From contig JAEYWU010000079.1 of the NCBI GenBank assembly GCA_023428785.1, positions 1 through 12,388 of the forward strand: a DNA stretch of 12,388 nucleotides, in the 5' to 3' direction. The notes under the pieces were generated by a model. It had not been told where the DNA came from, made no database searches, and saw only the letters and a program-made list of their open reading frames with translations. Below, piece by piece: positions 1-5,769 of the stretch (position 1 is the first letter of the stretch; each line of letters opens with the position of its first letter). The DNA is from Pseudomonadota bacterium (GTDB lineage: Bacteria > Pseudomonadota > Alphaproteobacteria > Caulobacterales > Caulobacteraceae). Made by a program: the position numbers and the translations under genes.

Positions 1-1014
1 CCTGCCCCGGAAATCGGGGCCGCGGGCGGGGCGGCGGGCGGCGCCACGGGCGCCGCCGGGGCCACGCGACGGGCGCGAGATCTCGGGGGTGGCCGGAGCG
101 TTCTCGGGGGTTCCGCGGAAGCCGCCCTGGCCGCCGCGCGGACCCGAAGGACGCGGGGCGTTGACCGAATAGCGAACCGTGTCGCCGCCGCCGGCGGGAC
201 GCGGACCGCGCGGCCGGTCACCCTGGGGACGATCGCCTTGCGGGCGGTCGCCACGCGGACGGTCGCCGCCGGGACGGTCGCCTTGCGGACGGCCGGCAAG
301 GTTGCCGCCGTCAGTGCGCATGGCGTGGCTCGGACGCTCACGGTCCGGACGCGGGGCGCGCTGGCCGAAGTTCGGAGACGGCTCACGCGGTGCGCGCTGG
401 CCGAAGTTGGATTGCGGACGCGGCGCGCGCTCGGCCGGACGTTCCGACCGCTCGGGCGCGGGGGCCGGACGCGGCGCTTCAGCGGCCGGAGCCGGCGCAG
501 GAGCCGGACGCGCTTCGGCCACAGGGGCCTCGGCGGTCTTGGGCGCTTCAGGCGCGGGCTTGGGGGCCGGGGCCGGTTCGGCGGGCTTGGGCGCCGGAGC
601 GGCGCGCGCCTGGGCCTGTTCGGCGGCGCGGGCGGCGGCTTCACGTTGAGCCAGCTCGATGGCGCGGCGACGGGCTTCCTGCTCCTCACGCGACAGGCCG
701 CCGTGATCGGCGGCAGCCGGGGTCGGTTCAACCGGACGCGGCGCGGCGGCAGCCGGGGTCGAGGGGCGCGGTCGCGCGACATCGAAGCCCTGTGGACGCG
801 GACGTCCACCGGCGGGAGCGCCCGGGGCGGCTCCGGCGCGGCGCTTGGTCTCCACCACGACGGTCTTGGACCGGCCATGGCTGAAGCTCTGGCGAACCAC
901 GCCGCTGGAAACGGAGCCCTCCTGGCGCGGACGCAGGCTCAGCGGCGCACGGGGTCCCGTGGCGCTGGGCGTCTGGCCGTCGGTCTTGGGCTTGTCGTCG
1001 TTCGTATCGCTCAT
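1..1014 (-). CDS. infB: Translation initiation factor IF-2, N-terminal part (runs off the left edge)
   Basis: IF-2 is the GTPase that brings initiator fMet-tRNA to the 30S subunit and promotes subunit joining. Only the first 338 codons are here; the frame stays open to base 1, and the GTPase core lies outside. The ATG at 1014 opens with MSDTNDDKPK. Residues about 38-59 (GVVRQSFSHGRSKTVVVETK) are the conserved N-terminal block of alphaproteobacterial IF-2, and residues 108-122 (SREEQEARRRAIELA) match the IF2-associated motif. The rest is Pro/Ala/Arg/Gly-rich and probably disordered, with an Ala-Pro stretch (about 139-188), two NFGQRAPR units (203-210, 215-222), five GDRP units (245-268) and a Gly/Arg-rich end. 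No strong Shine-Dalgarno is visible, only a purine patch (AGAAGCGA). It is last in rimP-nusA-ylxR-infB within the window, 78 bp after ylxR, with a terminator-like hairpin between. Identity is firm from the motif plus the classic gene order. Confidence 0.93.
   Translation of the reverse strand, partial: MSDTNDDKPKTDGQTPSATGPRAPLSLRPRQEGSVSSGVVRQSFSHGRSKTVVVETKRRAGAAPGAPAGGRPRPQGFDVARPRPSTPAAAAPRPVEPTPAAADHGGLSREEQEARRRAIELAQREAAARAAEQAQARAAPAPKPAEPAPAPKPAPEAPKTAEAPVAEARPAPAPAPAAEAPRPAPAPERSERPAERAPRPQSNFGQRAPREPSPNFGQRAPRPDRERPSHAMRTDGGNLAGRPQGDRPGGDRPRGDRPQGDRPQGDRPRGPRPAGGGDTVRYSVNAPRPSGPRGGQGGFRGTPENAPATPEISRPSRGPGGARGAARRPARGPDFRGR
205..289 (-). repeat. 15-bp tandem repeat encoding GDRP(x)G units inside infB
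   Basis: Five imperfect 15-bp units, beginning at 215, 230, 245, 260 and 275 on the + strand, have consensus CGGTCGCC(T/A)(T/C)GCGGA. They are in frame and encode repeated Gly-Asp-Arg-Pro-(Gly/Arg/Gln) on the minus strand (residues about 245-270). Such short in-frame repeats in the disordered IF-2 N-terminus can expand and contract by slippage without breaking the frame. They are not CRISPR: there are no unique spacers. Confidence 0.8.
349..408 (-). repeat. Two-copy NFGQRAPR coding repeat inside infB
   Basis: The octapeptide NFGQRAPR is encoded at 408-385 and again at 372-349. At the DNA level the copies share the core GCGCGCTGGCCGAAGTT on the + strand, 36 bp apart. This is a small in-frame duplication in the low-complexity N-terminus of IF-2. 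Confidence 0.75.
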
Positions 1015-1058
1015 TCGGTCGCTTCTGCAGCCCGGAAGGAACCCGGGTTTACTTCAAC

Positions 1059-1092
1059 AAAAAAACCGGCCGGGACATCACAGTCCCGCCCG
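1059..1092 (-). terminator. Intrinsic-terminator-like hairpin between ylxR and infB
   Basis: On the minus strand, CGGGAC (1088-1083) pairs with GTCCCG (1076-1071) around a 6-nt loop. After a single mismatch the stem continues for three more pairs (1092-1090 with 1069-1067). The stem is followed closely by seven uninterrupted T residues (1065-1059). It begins right after the ylxR stop (1095-1093) and ends 44 nt before the infB ATG. infB is normally co-transcribed with nusA, so this is more likely a partial terminator or attenuator than a full stop. The stem and T-tract are seen directly; terminator activity is inferred. Confidence 0.65.
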
Positions 1093-1134
1093 CTACTCGG
1101 CTTGCCCGCGCCAACTCTCAGGAAGGAGCGGGCG
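1087..1134 (-). promoter_or_regulatory. Possible antiterminator pairing upstream of infB
   Basis: CGCCCGCT in the ylxR 3' coding end (1134-1127) is perfectly complementary to AGCGGGCG (1094-1087), with a 32-nt loop. The downstream arm overlaps the ylxR stop codon and most of the 5' arm of the terminator hairpin at 1092-1083, so the two structures cannot form together. A ribosome finishing ylxR would cover both. An 8-bp match in GC-rich DNA can arise by chance, so the regulatory role is tentative. Confidence 0.35.
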
Positions 1135-1719
1135 AAATCCAGCCAGTCGCCGGACCTCTTCGGACCAGCGTTCGGCGCGTCGCCCCGCAGGGAGGACGTG
1201 GTGTATCGCATTTTCGAGGCCCAAGGCCAAACCCAAATCGCTGCTTGGGAAAAGCCCGCAAACCTCGACACTGCGAGACGACTTCTCGACGGCGACCATC
1301 AGCTTGGCCCGGCCGTCTGCGGATCCGTCCGACGCCTCGATCAGCCAGGCGGCCTGGCCGGCCTTCAGCGCCGCATGGCACTTCTCGAACCCGGAGATAA
1401 GAACGCCTTCTCGCCGCGCCAAGCCCAACTGGTCAAGACAACGCCGCACTAGCAGGCGTTCGACCATGTCCGACAGACCCTCGGGCGCCTTGACGTTTGC
1501 CTTGGCGGCGCGGGCGAACAGCCCCTTCTTGGCGACCAGGTCGATGGCGTCGCGCGAAGCCTCGACCCACAGGCCGCGCCCCGGAAGCTTGCGGCCCAGG
1601 TCCGGCGTGACCGTCCCGTCCGGCGCGGGAACGAAGCGGATCAGGCGCGCCTCATCCATCACCTGGCCGGAGGCCAGGTCCTTGCGTTCCCGTTCGTCTG
1701 CCTGCGTCTTGGACCTCAA
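1093..1719 (-). CDS. YlxR-family (DUF448) RNA-binding protein with L7Ae-like C-terminal half
   Basis: A 208-aa protein of the two-domain type found between nusA and infB in alphaproteobacteria. Residues about 10-85 are the YlxR/DUF448 fold (ERKDLASGQ, ARLIRFV, then DLGRKLPGRGLWVEASR), a small RNA-binding domain. Residues about 88-150 resemble the ribosomal L7Ae/L30e fold (LGLARREGVLISGFEK, then AAWLIEASD). The tail from about 150 is less conserved. The start is TTG at 1719: an in-frame stop lies three codons upstream (TAG at 1728-1726) and the next start, at QVM, would remove the beginning of the conserved domain. No good Shine-Dalgarno precedes the TTG, which sits 20 bp after the nusA stop, so translational coupling to nusA is likely. 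In Bacillus and Clostridium YlxR is described as a nucleoid-associated or RNase P-linked regulator; whether that applies here is unknown. Family assignment is secure, function open. Confidence 0.88.
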   Translation of the reverse strand: MRSKTQADERERKDLASGQVMDEARLIRFVPAPDGTVTPDLGRKLPGRGLWVEASRDAIDLVAKKGLFARAAKANVKAPEGLSDMVERLLVRRCLDQLGLARREGVLISGFEKCHAALKAGQAAWLIEASDGSADGRAKLMVAVEKSSRSVEVCGLFPSSDLGLALGLENAIHHVLPAGRRAERWSEEVRRLAGFRPLLPESWRGQAE

Positions 1720-1739
1720 GACGGGCTAACGAAGAGGCC

Positions 1740-3470
1740 TTAGGCCCCTTCGTCCTCCTCGGTCGTTTCGACGGCCTCGGCCGACGGCTCTTCGGAGAAG
1801 TCACCCTCTTCTTCGGCGTATTCGCCCTCGGCGTATTCGCCTTCCTCGTATTCAGGTTCCGGCTGCGGCAGTTCCGAAGCGTCGATCCAGCCGGCGGCCA
1901 CGCGGGCCTGGAGGATCAGCATCTCGGCGTCTTCCGTCGACAGGGCGGCCTGCTCCAGAACGCCCGGAACGCGAACGCGCTCGCCGTCCTTGAACTCGAA
2001 GCCGCCGCGCAGCTCGTCGGTCGCCAGATCGGCCAGGTCCTCGACGGTCTTCACACCGCCCTCGCCCAGCCACACGGCCATCTGCAGGGTCACGCCCGGC
2101 ACTTCCAGCACGCCGTCCTCGACGCCCAGTTCCTTGCGCTTGGCGTCCATCTCGGCGGCCTTGCGCTCCAGCCAGTCCTGAGCGCGGGCCTGGATCTCGG
2201 CGCCGGTTTCCTCACCGAAGCCTTCGATCTCGGCGACCTCATAGGCCTCGACATACGCAACATCTTCAACGGAGGCGAAGCCTTCGGTGACCAGCAGCTG
2301 GGCGATGACCTCGTGCACGTCCAGGGCTTCCTGGAACAGGGCGGAGCGCTCGGCGAACTCGCGCTGGCGACGCTCGCTGTCCTGGGCCTCGGTGATGATG
2401 TCGATCTGCCAGCCGGTCAGCTGGGAGGCGAGGCGGACGTTCTGGCCGCGACGGCCGATGGCCAGCGACAGCTGCTCATCGGGAACCACGACTTCGACGC
2501 GACCCTCTTCCTCGTCCATGACGACCTTGGACACTTCCGCGGGGGCCAGGGCGTTGACGATGAAGGTCGCCTCGTCCGGATTCCACTGGATGATGTCGAT
2601 CTTCTCGCCCTGCAGCTCGGCCACAACAGCCTGCACGCGCGAACCGCGCATACCGACGCAGGCGCCGACCGGATCGATCGAGCTGTCGTTGGACAGCACG
2701 GCCATCTTGGCGCGCGAGCCAGGGTCACGGGCGGCGGCGCGGATCTCGATCACGCCGTCGTAGACCTCCGGCACTTCCTGGGCGAACAGCTTGGCCATGA
2801 AGCCCGGATGCGCCCGGCTCAGCATGATCTGCGGGCCCTTGGTCTCGCGACGGACGTCATAGATGTACGAGCGGATGCGGTCGCCGATGTTGAACAGCTC
2901 GCGCGGGATCGACTGGTCGCGGCGCATCACGCCTTCGCCACGGCCCAGGTCGACGATGACATTGCCGTATTCGACCCGCTTGACCGTGCCGTTTACGATC
3001 TCGGTGACGCGGTCCTTGAACTCTTCGTACTGACGCTCGCGCTCGGCCTCGCGGACCTTATGCATGACGACCTGACGGGCCATCTGCGTCTGGACGCGGC
3101 CGAACTCGAACGGCGGCAGGTCCTCGACGTATTCCTTGCCGACTTCGGCCTGCGGGTCGGTCTTGGCGGCGACGGCCAGGCGGACCATGGCGTCGTCGTT
3201 GAACTCGGGGCCCACACCCTCCTCGTCGACCTCGGGCTCCCAGTCGTCGGCCACGACGGTGACGTGACGGGTCAGGGTCAGTTCGCCGGTCTTCGGATCG
3301 ATCCGGGCGCGGATGTCGTGGTCGGCGCCGTAACGGGCCTTGGCGCCCTTCACGATCGCGTCCTCGATGGCCTCGATGACGATCTCCTTCTCGATCGACT
3401 TCTCGCGCGCGACAGCGTCGGCGATCTGGAGCAGTTCGAGGCGGTTAGCGGAAACGCCGGTCAGGCTCAT
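1740..3470 (-). CDS. nusA: Transcription termination/antitermination factor NusA
   Basis: NusA binds RNA polymerase near the RNA exit channel, promotes pausing and intrinsic termination, and takes part in rRNA antitermination. The 576-aa product shows the full architecture: N-terminal RNAP-binding domain (1-135), S1 domain (about 157-222, GTVKRVEYGNVIVDLGRGEG), KH1 (about 250-305, GACVGMRGSRVQAV), KH2 (about 320-365, LAIGRRGQNVRLAS), and two C-terminal acidic-repeat/HhH units (about 385-440 and 455-525), as in proteobacterial rather than Bacillus NusA. It ends in a very acidic tail (535-576) with repeated EGEYAE. The ATG at 3470 lies 5 bp after the rimP stop, with a good Shine-Dalgarno (AAGAGGAC) in the end of rimP, so the genes are coupled. 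NusA may feed back on its own operon through the leader hairpin upstream of rimP (see findings). Confidence 0.97.
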   Translation of the reverse strand: MSLTGVSANRLELLQIADAVAREKSIEKEIVIEAIEDAIVKGAKARYGADHDIRARIDPKTGELTLTRHVTVVADDWEPEVDEEGVGPEFNDDAMVRLAVAAKTDPQAEVGKEYVEDLPPFEFGRVQTQMARQVVMHKVREAERERQYEEFKDRVTEIVNGTVKRVEYGNVIVDLGRGEGVMRRDQSIPRELFNIGDRIRSYIYDVRRETKGPQIMLSRAHPGFMAKLFAQEVPEVYDGVIEIRAAARDPGSRAKMAVLSNDSSIDPVGACVGMRGSRVQAVVAELQGEKIDIIQWNPDEATFIVNALAPAEVSKVVMDEEEGRVEVVVPDEQLSLAIGRRGQNVRLASQLTGWQIDIITEAQDSERRQREFAERSALFQEALDVHEVIAQLLVTEGFASVEDVAYVEAYEVAEIEGFGEETGAEIQARAQDWLERKAAEMDAKRKELGVEDGVLEVPGVTLQMAVWLGEGGVKTVEDLADLATDELRGGFEFKDGERVRVPGVLEQAALSTEDAEMLILQARVAAGWIDASELPQPEPEYEEGEYAEGEYAEEEGDFSEEPSAEAVETTEEDEGA

Positions 3471-3475
3471 GGCCG

Positions 3476-4009
3476 TCAGTCCTCTTCGTTCAGGTCTTGG
3501 GCGGGGCGCTTGGAGGCCCCGAGTTTCAGAAGTTCGTCGTTCAGCACTAGCTTGGCGTCGGCCAGCCAGGCGAAAGGAATGAGTGCGGTCTCGTCCTCGT
3601 CATCGAGGTCGATCAGGATGTCCTGATCCTCGACGCCGGCCAGACGGCCCTTGAAGCGCTTGCGTCCCTCGACCAGCCGGTCGGTCTCGATGCGGGCTTC
3701 CAGGCCGGAAAAAGTCTCGAAATCCGCCAGACGGGTAAGAGGCCGGTCGATGCCGGGCGAGGAGACCTCCAGCATATATTCACCGGAGATCGGGTCGGCG
3801 GCGTCCATCACCTCGGACACCGCACGCGACAGGGCCGCGCATTCCTCGACATTGATTTCGTGGTCGGACGGGCGCTCGGCCATGATCTGCAGGCGACGCC
3901 GCTGCGTTCCGCCCATCAGGCGGATGCGCACGATCTCCAGCCCCAGCCCCTCGGCCACGGGCTCGAGCAGCTCGAGCAGCTTGCGGTCTTCGCCAGTCTT
4001 GGCCTTCAC
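3476..4009 (-). CDS. rimP: Ribosome maturation factor RimP
   Basis: RimP is a cytoplasmic assembly factor for the 30S subunit. The 177-aa product has the usual two domains. The N-terminal alpha/beta domain (about 8-90) includes the hallmark EVSSPGIDRPLT (81-92). The SH3-like C-terminal domain (about 93-160) includes RFKGRLAGV and a beta-strand pair around DILIDLDDEDETALIPF. The C-terminus is short and acidic (LNEED). The start is GTG at 4009, preceded by a well-placed AAGAGA Shine-Dalgarno and matching the family's usual N-terminus (EDRKLLELLEPVAEGLGLE). It is the first gene of rimP-nusA-ylxR-infB. Its leader holds a promoter at 4133-4105 and a terminator at 4060-4027. Confidence 0.95.
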   Translation of the reverse strand: MKAKTGEDRKLLELLEPVAEGLGLEIVRIRLMGGTQRRRLQIMAERPSDHEINVEECAALSRAVSEVMDAADPISGEYMLEVSSPGIDRPLTRLADFETFSGLEARIETDRLVEGRKRFKGRLAGVEDQDILIDLDDEDETALIPFAWLADAKLVLNDELLKLGASKRPAQDLNEED

Positions 4010-4026
4010 GGTCTCTTCAGCCCAAC

Positions 4027-4060
4027 AAAAAAGCGGCCGGCCCGGTGTCGGACCGCCGCT
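4027..4060 (-). terminator. Intrinsic terminator in the rimP-nusA leader
   Basis: On the minus strand AGCGGC (4060-4055) pairs perfectly with GCCGCT (4037-4032). After one bulged G the stem continues as GGTCC (4054-4050) with GGGCC (4043-4039), including one G-U pair, closing a 6-nt loop. Six T residues follow directly (4032-4027). This is an 11-bp stem with a T-tract, a good intrinsic terminator. It lies between the likely promoter (4133-4105) and the rimP start (4009), so rimP-nusA transcripts must read through it. It could also end transcripts from the DUF1993 gene, whose stop is about 95 bp upstream. Confidence 0.75.
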
Positions 4061-4079
4061 CTCAGGAGCGCCGTCCGAC
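4047..4079 (-). promoter_or_regulatory. Competing (antiterminator) hairpin in the rimP-nusA leader
   Basis: GTCGGAC (4079-4073) is perfectly complementary to GTCCGAC (4053-4047). Inside it, CGCTC (4070-4066) pairs with GAGCG (4061-4057) around a CTGA tetraloop. The two stems stack into one 12-bp hairpin with a small internal loop. It uses the bases of the terminator's 5' arm (4060-4050), so the two folds exclude each other, the hallmark of an attenuator. It is made first during transcription. The pairing is seen directly; the switch behaviour is inferred. Confidence 0.5.
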
Positions 4080-4104
4080 GCCCGCCGATAACGATGTGGG
4101 ACGG

Positions 4105-4133
4105 CATATAGCGACGAACGGAACGCTTGTCAG
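4105..4133 (-). promoter_or_regulatory. Probable housekeeping-sigma promoter for rimP-nusA-ylxR-infB
   Basis: On the minus strand CTGACA (4133-4128) matches the -35 consensus TTGACA at five of six positions. A 17-bp spacer leads to TATATG (4110-4105). Read with flanking bases, GCTATATG fits seven of eight positions of the Caulobacter -10 consensus GCTANAWC. The start site would be near 4098, giving a leader of about 90 nt that contains the terminator and competing hairpin. It lies 23 bp beyond the DUF1993 stop codon. Confidence 0.6.
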
Positions 4134-4155
4134 CCCCGTTCGTCGCCAGCGGGGA

Positions 4156-4659
4156 TCAGATCAGGTCCAGCCGCCCCAAGAAGTCTCGCTTGCCCAGCGC
4201 CACGCCCCGGTTCCGCAGGATCGCGTAGGCGGTGGTGACGTGGAAATAGAAGTTCGGGATCGCGAAGCTGGTCAGATAGCCCTGTCCATGGAAGTCTAGC
4301 TCCACGCCGGGGAAACGCAGCTCCACCTTGCGGTCGGCCGCGCCCTCGAAGGCCTCGCGCGGAATCGAGCTTACGAAGTCGCGCGTCAGGGCGACGGTCG
4401 CCTTCAGATCGACGAGGGTTGTTTCGCTGTCCGGGGTGCGCGGCCACTCGTGGCCCGTCAGCCGACCGACCGCGCTACGTGCGCCATAGGTCGCCATGCG
4501 GATCTGATCGGGGAAGGGGCGCATGTCTTCATACAGACGGGCCTCGAAGACCTCGGCCTCCGAAAGGCTGGACGCCGCCGCCTGGTCGATCAGATGATCC
4601 AGCACATCAAGGCCGCGCAGATAGAGCGGCGTCGAGGCGTCGTAGAGACCGAAGGTCAT
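4156..4659 (-). CDS. DUF1993 family protein (helical-bundle, DinB-like)
   Basis: A 167-aa protein matching the DUF1993 family: an N-terminal helix (LYLRGLDVLDHLIDQA, 12-27), an ARLYEDMRPFPDQI segment (40-53), and a late FAIPNFYFHVTTAYAILRNRG block (132-152) with the conserved His140. Family members are small, mostly helical proteins usually compared to DinB/YfiT metal-binding bundles; no reaction is established. No signal peptide or membrane segment is visible. The ATG at 4659 has a strong GGAGGA Shine-Dalgarno five bases upstream. It follows the cyclase gene by 69 bp on the same strand and may be co-transcribed with it. Its role here is unknown. Confidence 0.85.
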   Translation of the reverse strand: MTFGLYDASTPLYLRGLDVLDHLIDQAAASSLSEAEVFEARLYEDMRPFPDQIRMATYGARSAVGRLTGHEWPRTPDSETTLVDLKATVALTRDFVSSIPREAFEGAADRKVELRFPGVELDFHGQGYLTSFAIPNFYFHVTTAYAILRNRGVALGKRDFLGRLDLI

Positions 4660-4728
4660 GGCGCTCCTCCCAAGCGTTGTTTTTAAGGACGGACCTTCTC
4701 TAGGCGCGTCCGGCCGGCAAATCCAGCC

Positions 4729-5379
4729 TCAATCGACCATCGCGAACGCCCGGACCGGAAAGGTCCCGAACGCCTTGATGCGCGGCGGCGCGGCGTGAAA
4801 CCGGAATGGTCCGTGCGGCAGGCGATCCAGCGCGCACATATGCTCCACGATCAGGAGGCCCGCACCCAGAAGCCGCGAATGCACCGGCCGCGTCCGGCCG
4901 CGCGTGTCGTCGATATTGTGGGAGTCGATGCCGACCAGCACCGCCCCGCCCTCGACCAGCCGGTCGGCCGCGCCTTCGGTCAGGAACGGGTGGTTCTCGT
5001 AATAGGCCGGCGTCCGCCAGTGCCGGCTCCAGCCGGTGTGGACCAGCACCGCCTTGCCCCGGACATCCAGTCCGTCGAACGCCTCGGCCCCGACCGCCCC
5101 GTCCGTCGGCGCCCGCACCACCACGCCCGGCAGATCGACCAGCCGCTCCAGCCCCACATCGGACAGGTCCTCGCCCTCGGCGTAGCGATGGAAGGGCGTG
5201 TCCAGATAGGTGCCGGTGTTCCCCACCATCGTGATCTGCCCGATCTGGAACTCCGTCCCCGCCTCATAGCTGGCCCGCGAGTTCTCCCGGCTCAGCCAGT
5301 CACACACATGGGGCGCCGGCAGACCCTTGTAGGTCACCATCCCGTCCTCGATGACATGGCTCAGCTCGATCAGGGGCAT
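4729..5379 (-). CDS. Cyclase-family metal-dependent hydrolase (kynurenine formamidase-like) with altered metal motif
   Basis: A 216-aa protein of the cyclase/KynB-like fold, opening with the typical PLIELSHVIEDGMVTYKGLP. The family metal motif HxGTHxDxPxH appears as NTGTYLDTPFH (residues 54-64): the first two histidines are Asn54 and Tyr58, while Asp60 and His64 remain. Also visible are HTGW (114-117), GIDSHNID (151-158) and VEH (178-180), the usual positions of later active-site residues. Known relatives hydrolyse N-formylkynurenine, isatin or other amides and lactones; the substrate here cannot be told, and no tryptophan-catabolism genes are near. I prefer ATG 5379, which has a GGAAAGA Shine-Dalgarno and begins just before the conserved fold. 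An in-frame ATG at 5430 would add 17 poorly conserved residues and lies upstream of the possible promoter. Confidence 0.82.
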   Translation of the reverse strand: MPLIELSHVIEDGMVTYKGLPAPHVCDWLSRENSRASYEAGTEFQIGQITMVGNTGTYLDTPFHRYAEGEDLSDVGLERLVDLPGVVVRAPTDGAVGAEAFDGLDVRGKAVLVHTGWSRHWRTPAYYENHPFLTEGAADRLVEGGAVLVGIDSHNIDDTRGRTRPVHSRLLGAGLLIVEHMCALDRLPHGPFRFHAAPPRIKAFGTFPVRAFAMVD

Positions 5380-5401
5380 GGCGTCTTTCCGGCTTCGAAC
5401 C

Positions 5402-5430
5402 AGACTAGGCGCGCCGCGCCATGCCGTCAT
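5402..5430 (-). promoter_or_regulatory. Weak candidate promoter for the cyclase gene
   Basis: ATGACG (5430-5425) and TAGTCT (5407-5402) are separated by 17 bp on the minus strand. They match the -35 and -10 consensus only at four and three of six positions. The start site would lie about 16 nt before the ATG at 5379, consistent with the shorter start chosen for the cyclase. Confidence 0.25.
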
Positions 5431-5769
5431 CTGGGCAATATCGCCTTCTCCCGCGAAGGGAGCGGGATTCCGACAGTGTATTCCACCACCAATCCTCCCG
5501 CCCTTCGCCCGTGTAATCCCGCTACTGTCGCCCCGCAGCCGGCCCGGATCGCGGCCTTCATCCCCGTCGATGACCCTCCGACTATGATCTTGGAGACTAC
5601 GGACTGAACATTCCGTCCGCCGTTGCGGTCTTTGACATTCCAGCTTTCCGCGCGCCGCGCCTCAGCTGCCCGCTCCTCCGGGGCGGACGTCTTCCAACGC
5701 CCGCATCCCCGCCGGGACACCCGCGGCATTTTCGTCCACGGTGGATTCTCGCCCCCGCAGCGCTCCGAC
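5431..5769. other. Intergenic region without a convincing gene, between putA and the cyclase gene
   Basis: This 339-bp stretch follows the putA stop. Short open frames cross it on both strands, but none has a recognisable fold or a good Shine-Dalgarno; the longest on the minus strand (5729-5427) is Arg/Ala/Gly-rich and looks spurious. No tRNA or rRNA is visible. There is no clear intrinsic terminator for putA: small GC hairpins near 5745-5690 lack a T-tract. The cyclase-proximal part (5444-5530) holds an unusual set of interlocking inverted words, described separately. Confidence 0.6.
5444..5530. repeat. Cluster of interlocked inverted repeats
   Basis: Three neighbouring words, GCGAAGGG (5453-5460), AGCGGGATT (5461-5469) and CGACAGT (5471-5477), each recur as a perfect reverse complement: CCCTTCGC (5501-5508), AATCCCGCT (5515-5523), ACTGTCG (5524-5530). 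The order is kept rather than reversed, so this is not a simple hairpin. CTCCCGC precedes both sets as a direct repeat (5448-5454, 5495-5501). Small local hairpins also exist, such as CCTTC/GAAGG (5444-5459). Function unknown. Confidence 0.55.

Noticed and set aside
215..289. Regular short repeats that might suggest CRISPR
   Set aside because: The units are contiguous 15-bp in-frame coding repeats without spacers.
238..1452. + strand frame across infB and ylxR
   Set aside because: Arg/Gly-rich translation of the complement of the IF-2 N-terminus. The minus-strand frame carries the IF-2 signature.
2313..3626. 437-codon + strand frame opposite nusA and rimP
   Set aside because: Antisense shadow of nusA, rich in Asp/Leu/His runs without any domain; nusA is unmistakable on the minus strand.
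4679..4728. Possible promoter before the DUF1993 gene (CCTAGAGA near 4704-4697 with TTGCCG upstream)
   Set aside because: The spacer between the two hexamers is only about 12 bp, so the pair does not make a credible promoter.
5427..5729. 100-codon minus-strand frame in the putA-cyclase gap
   Set aside because: No good Shine-Dalgarno, Arg/Ala/Gly-rich composition, no recognisable fold; it overlaps the repeat cluster.
5690..5769. Small GC-rich hairpins after putA as a terminator
   Set aside because: None is followed by a T-tract on the minus strand.
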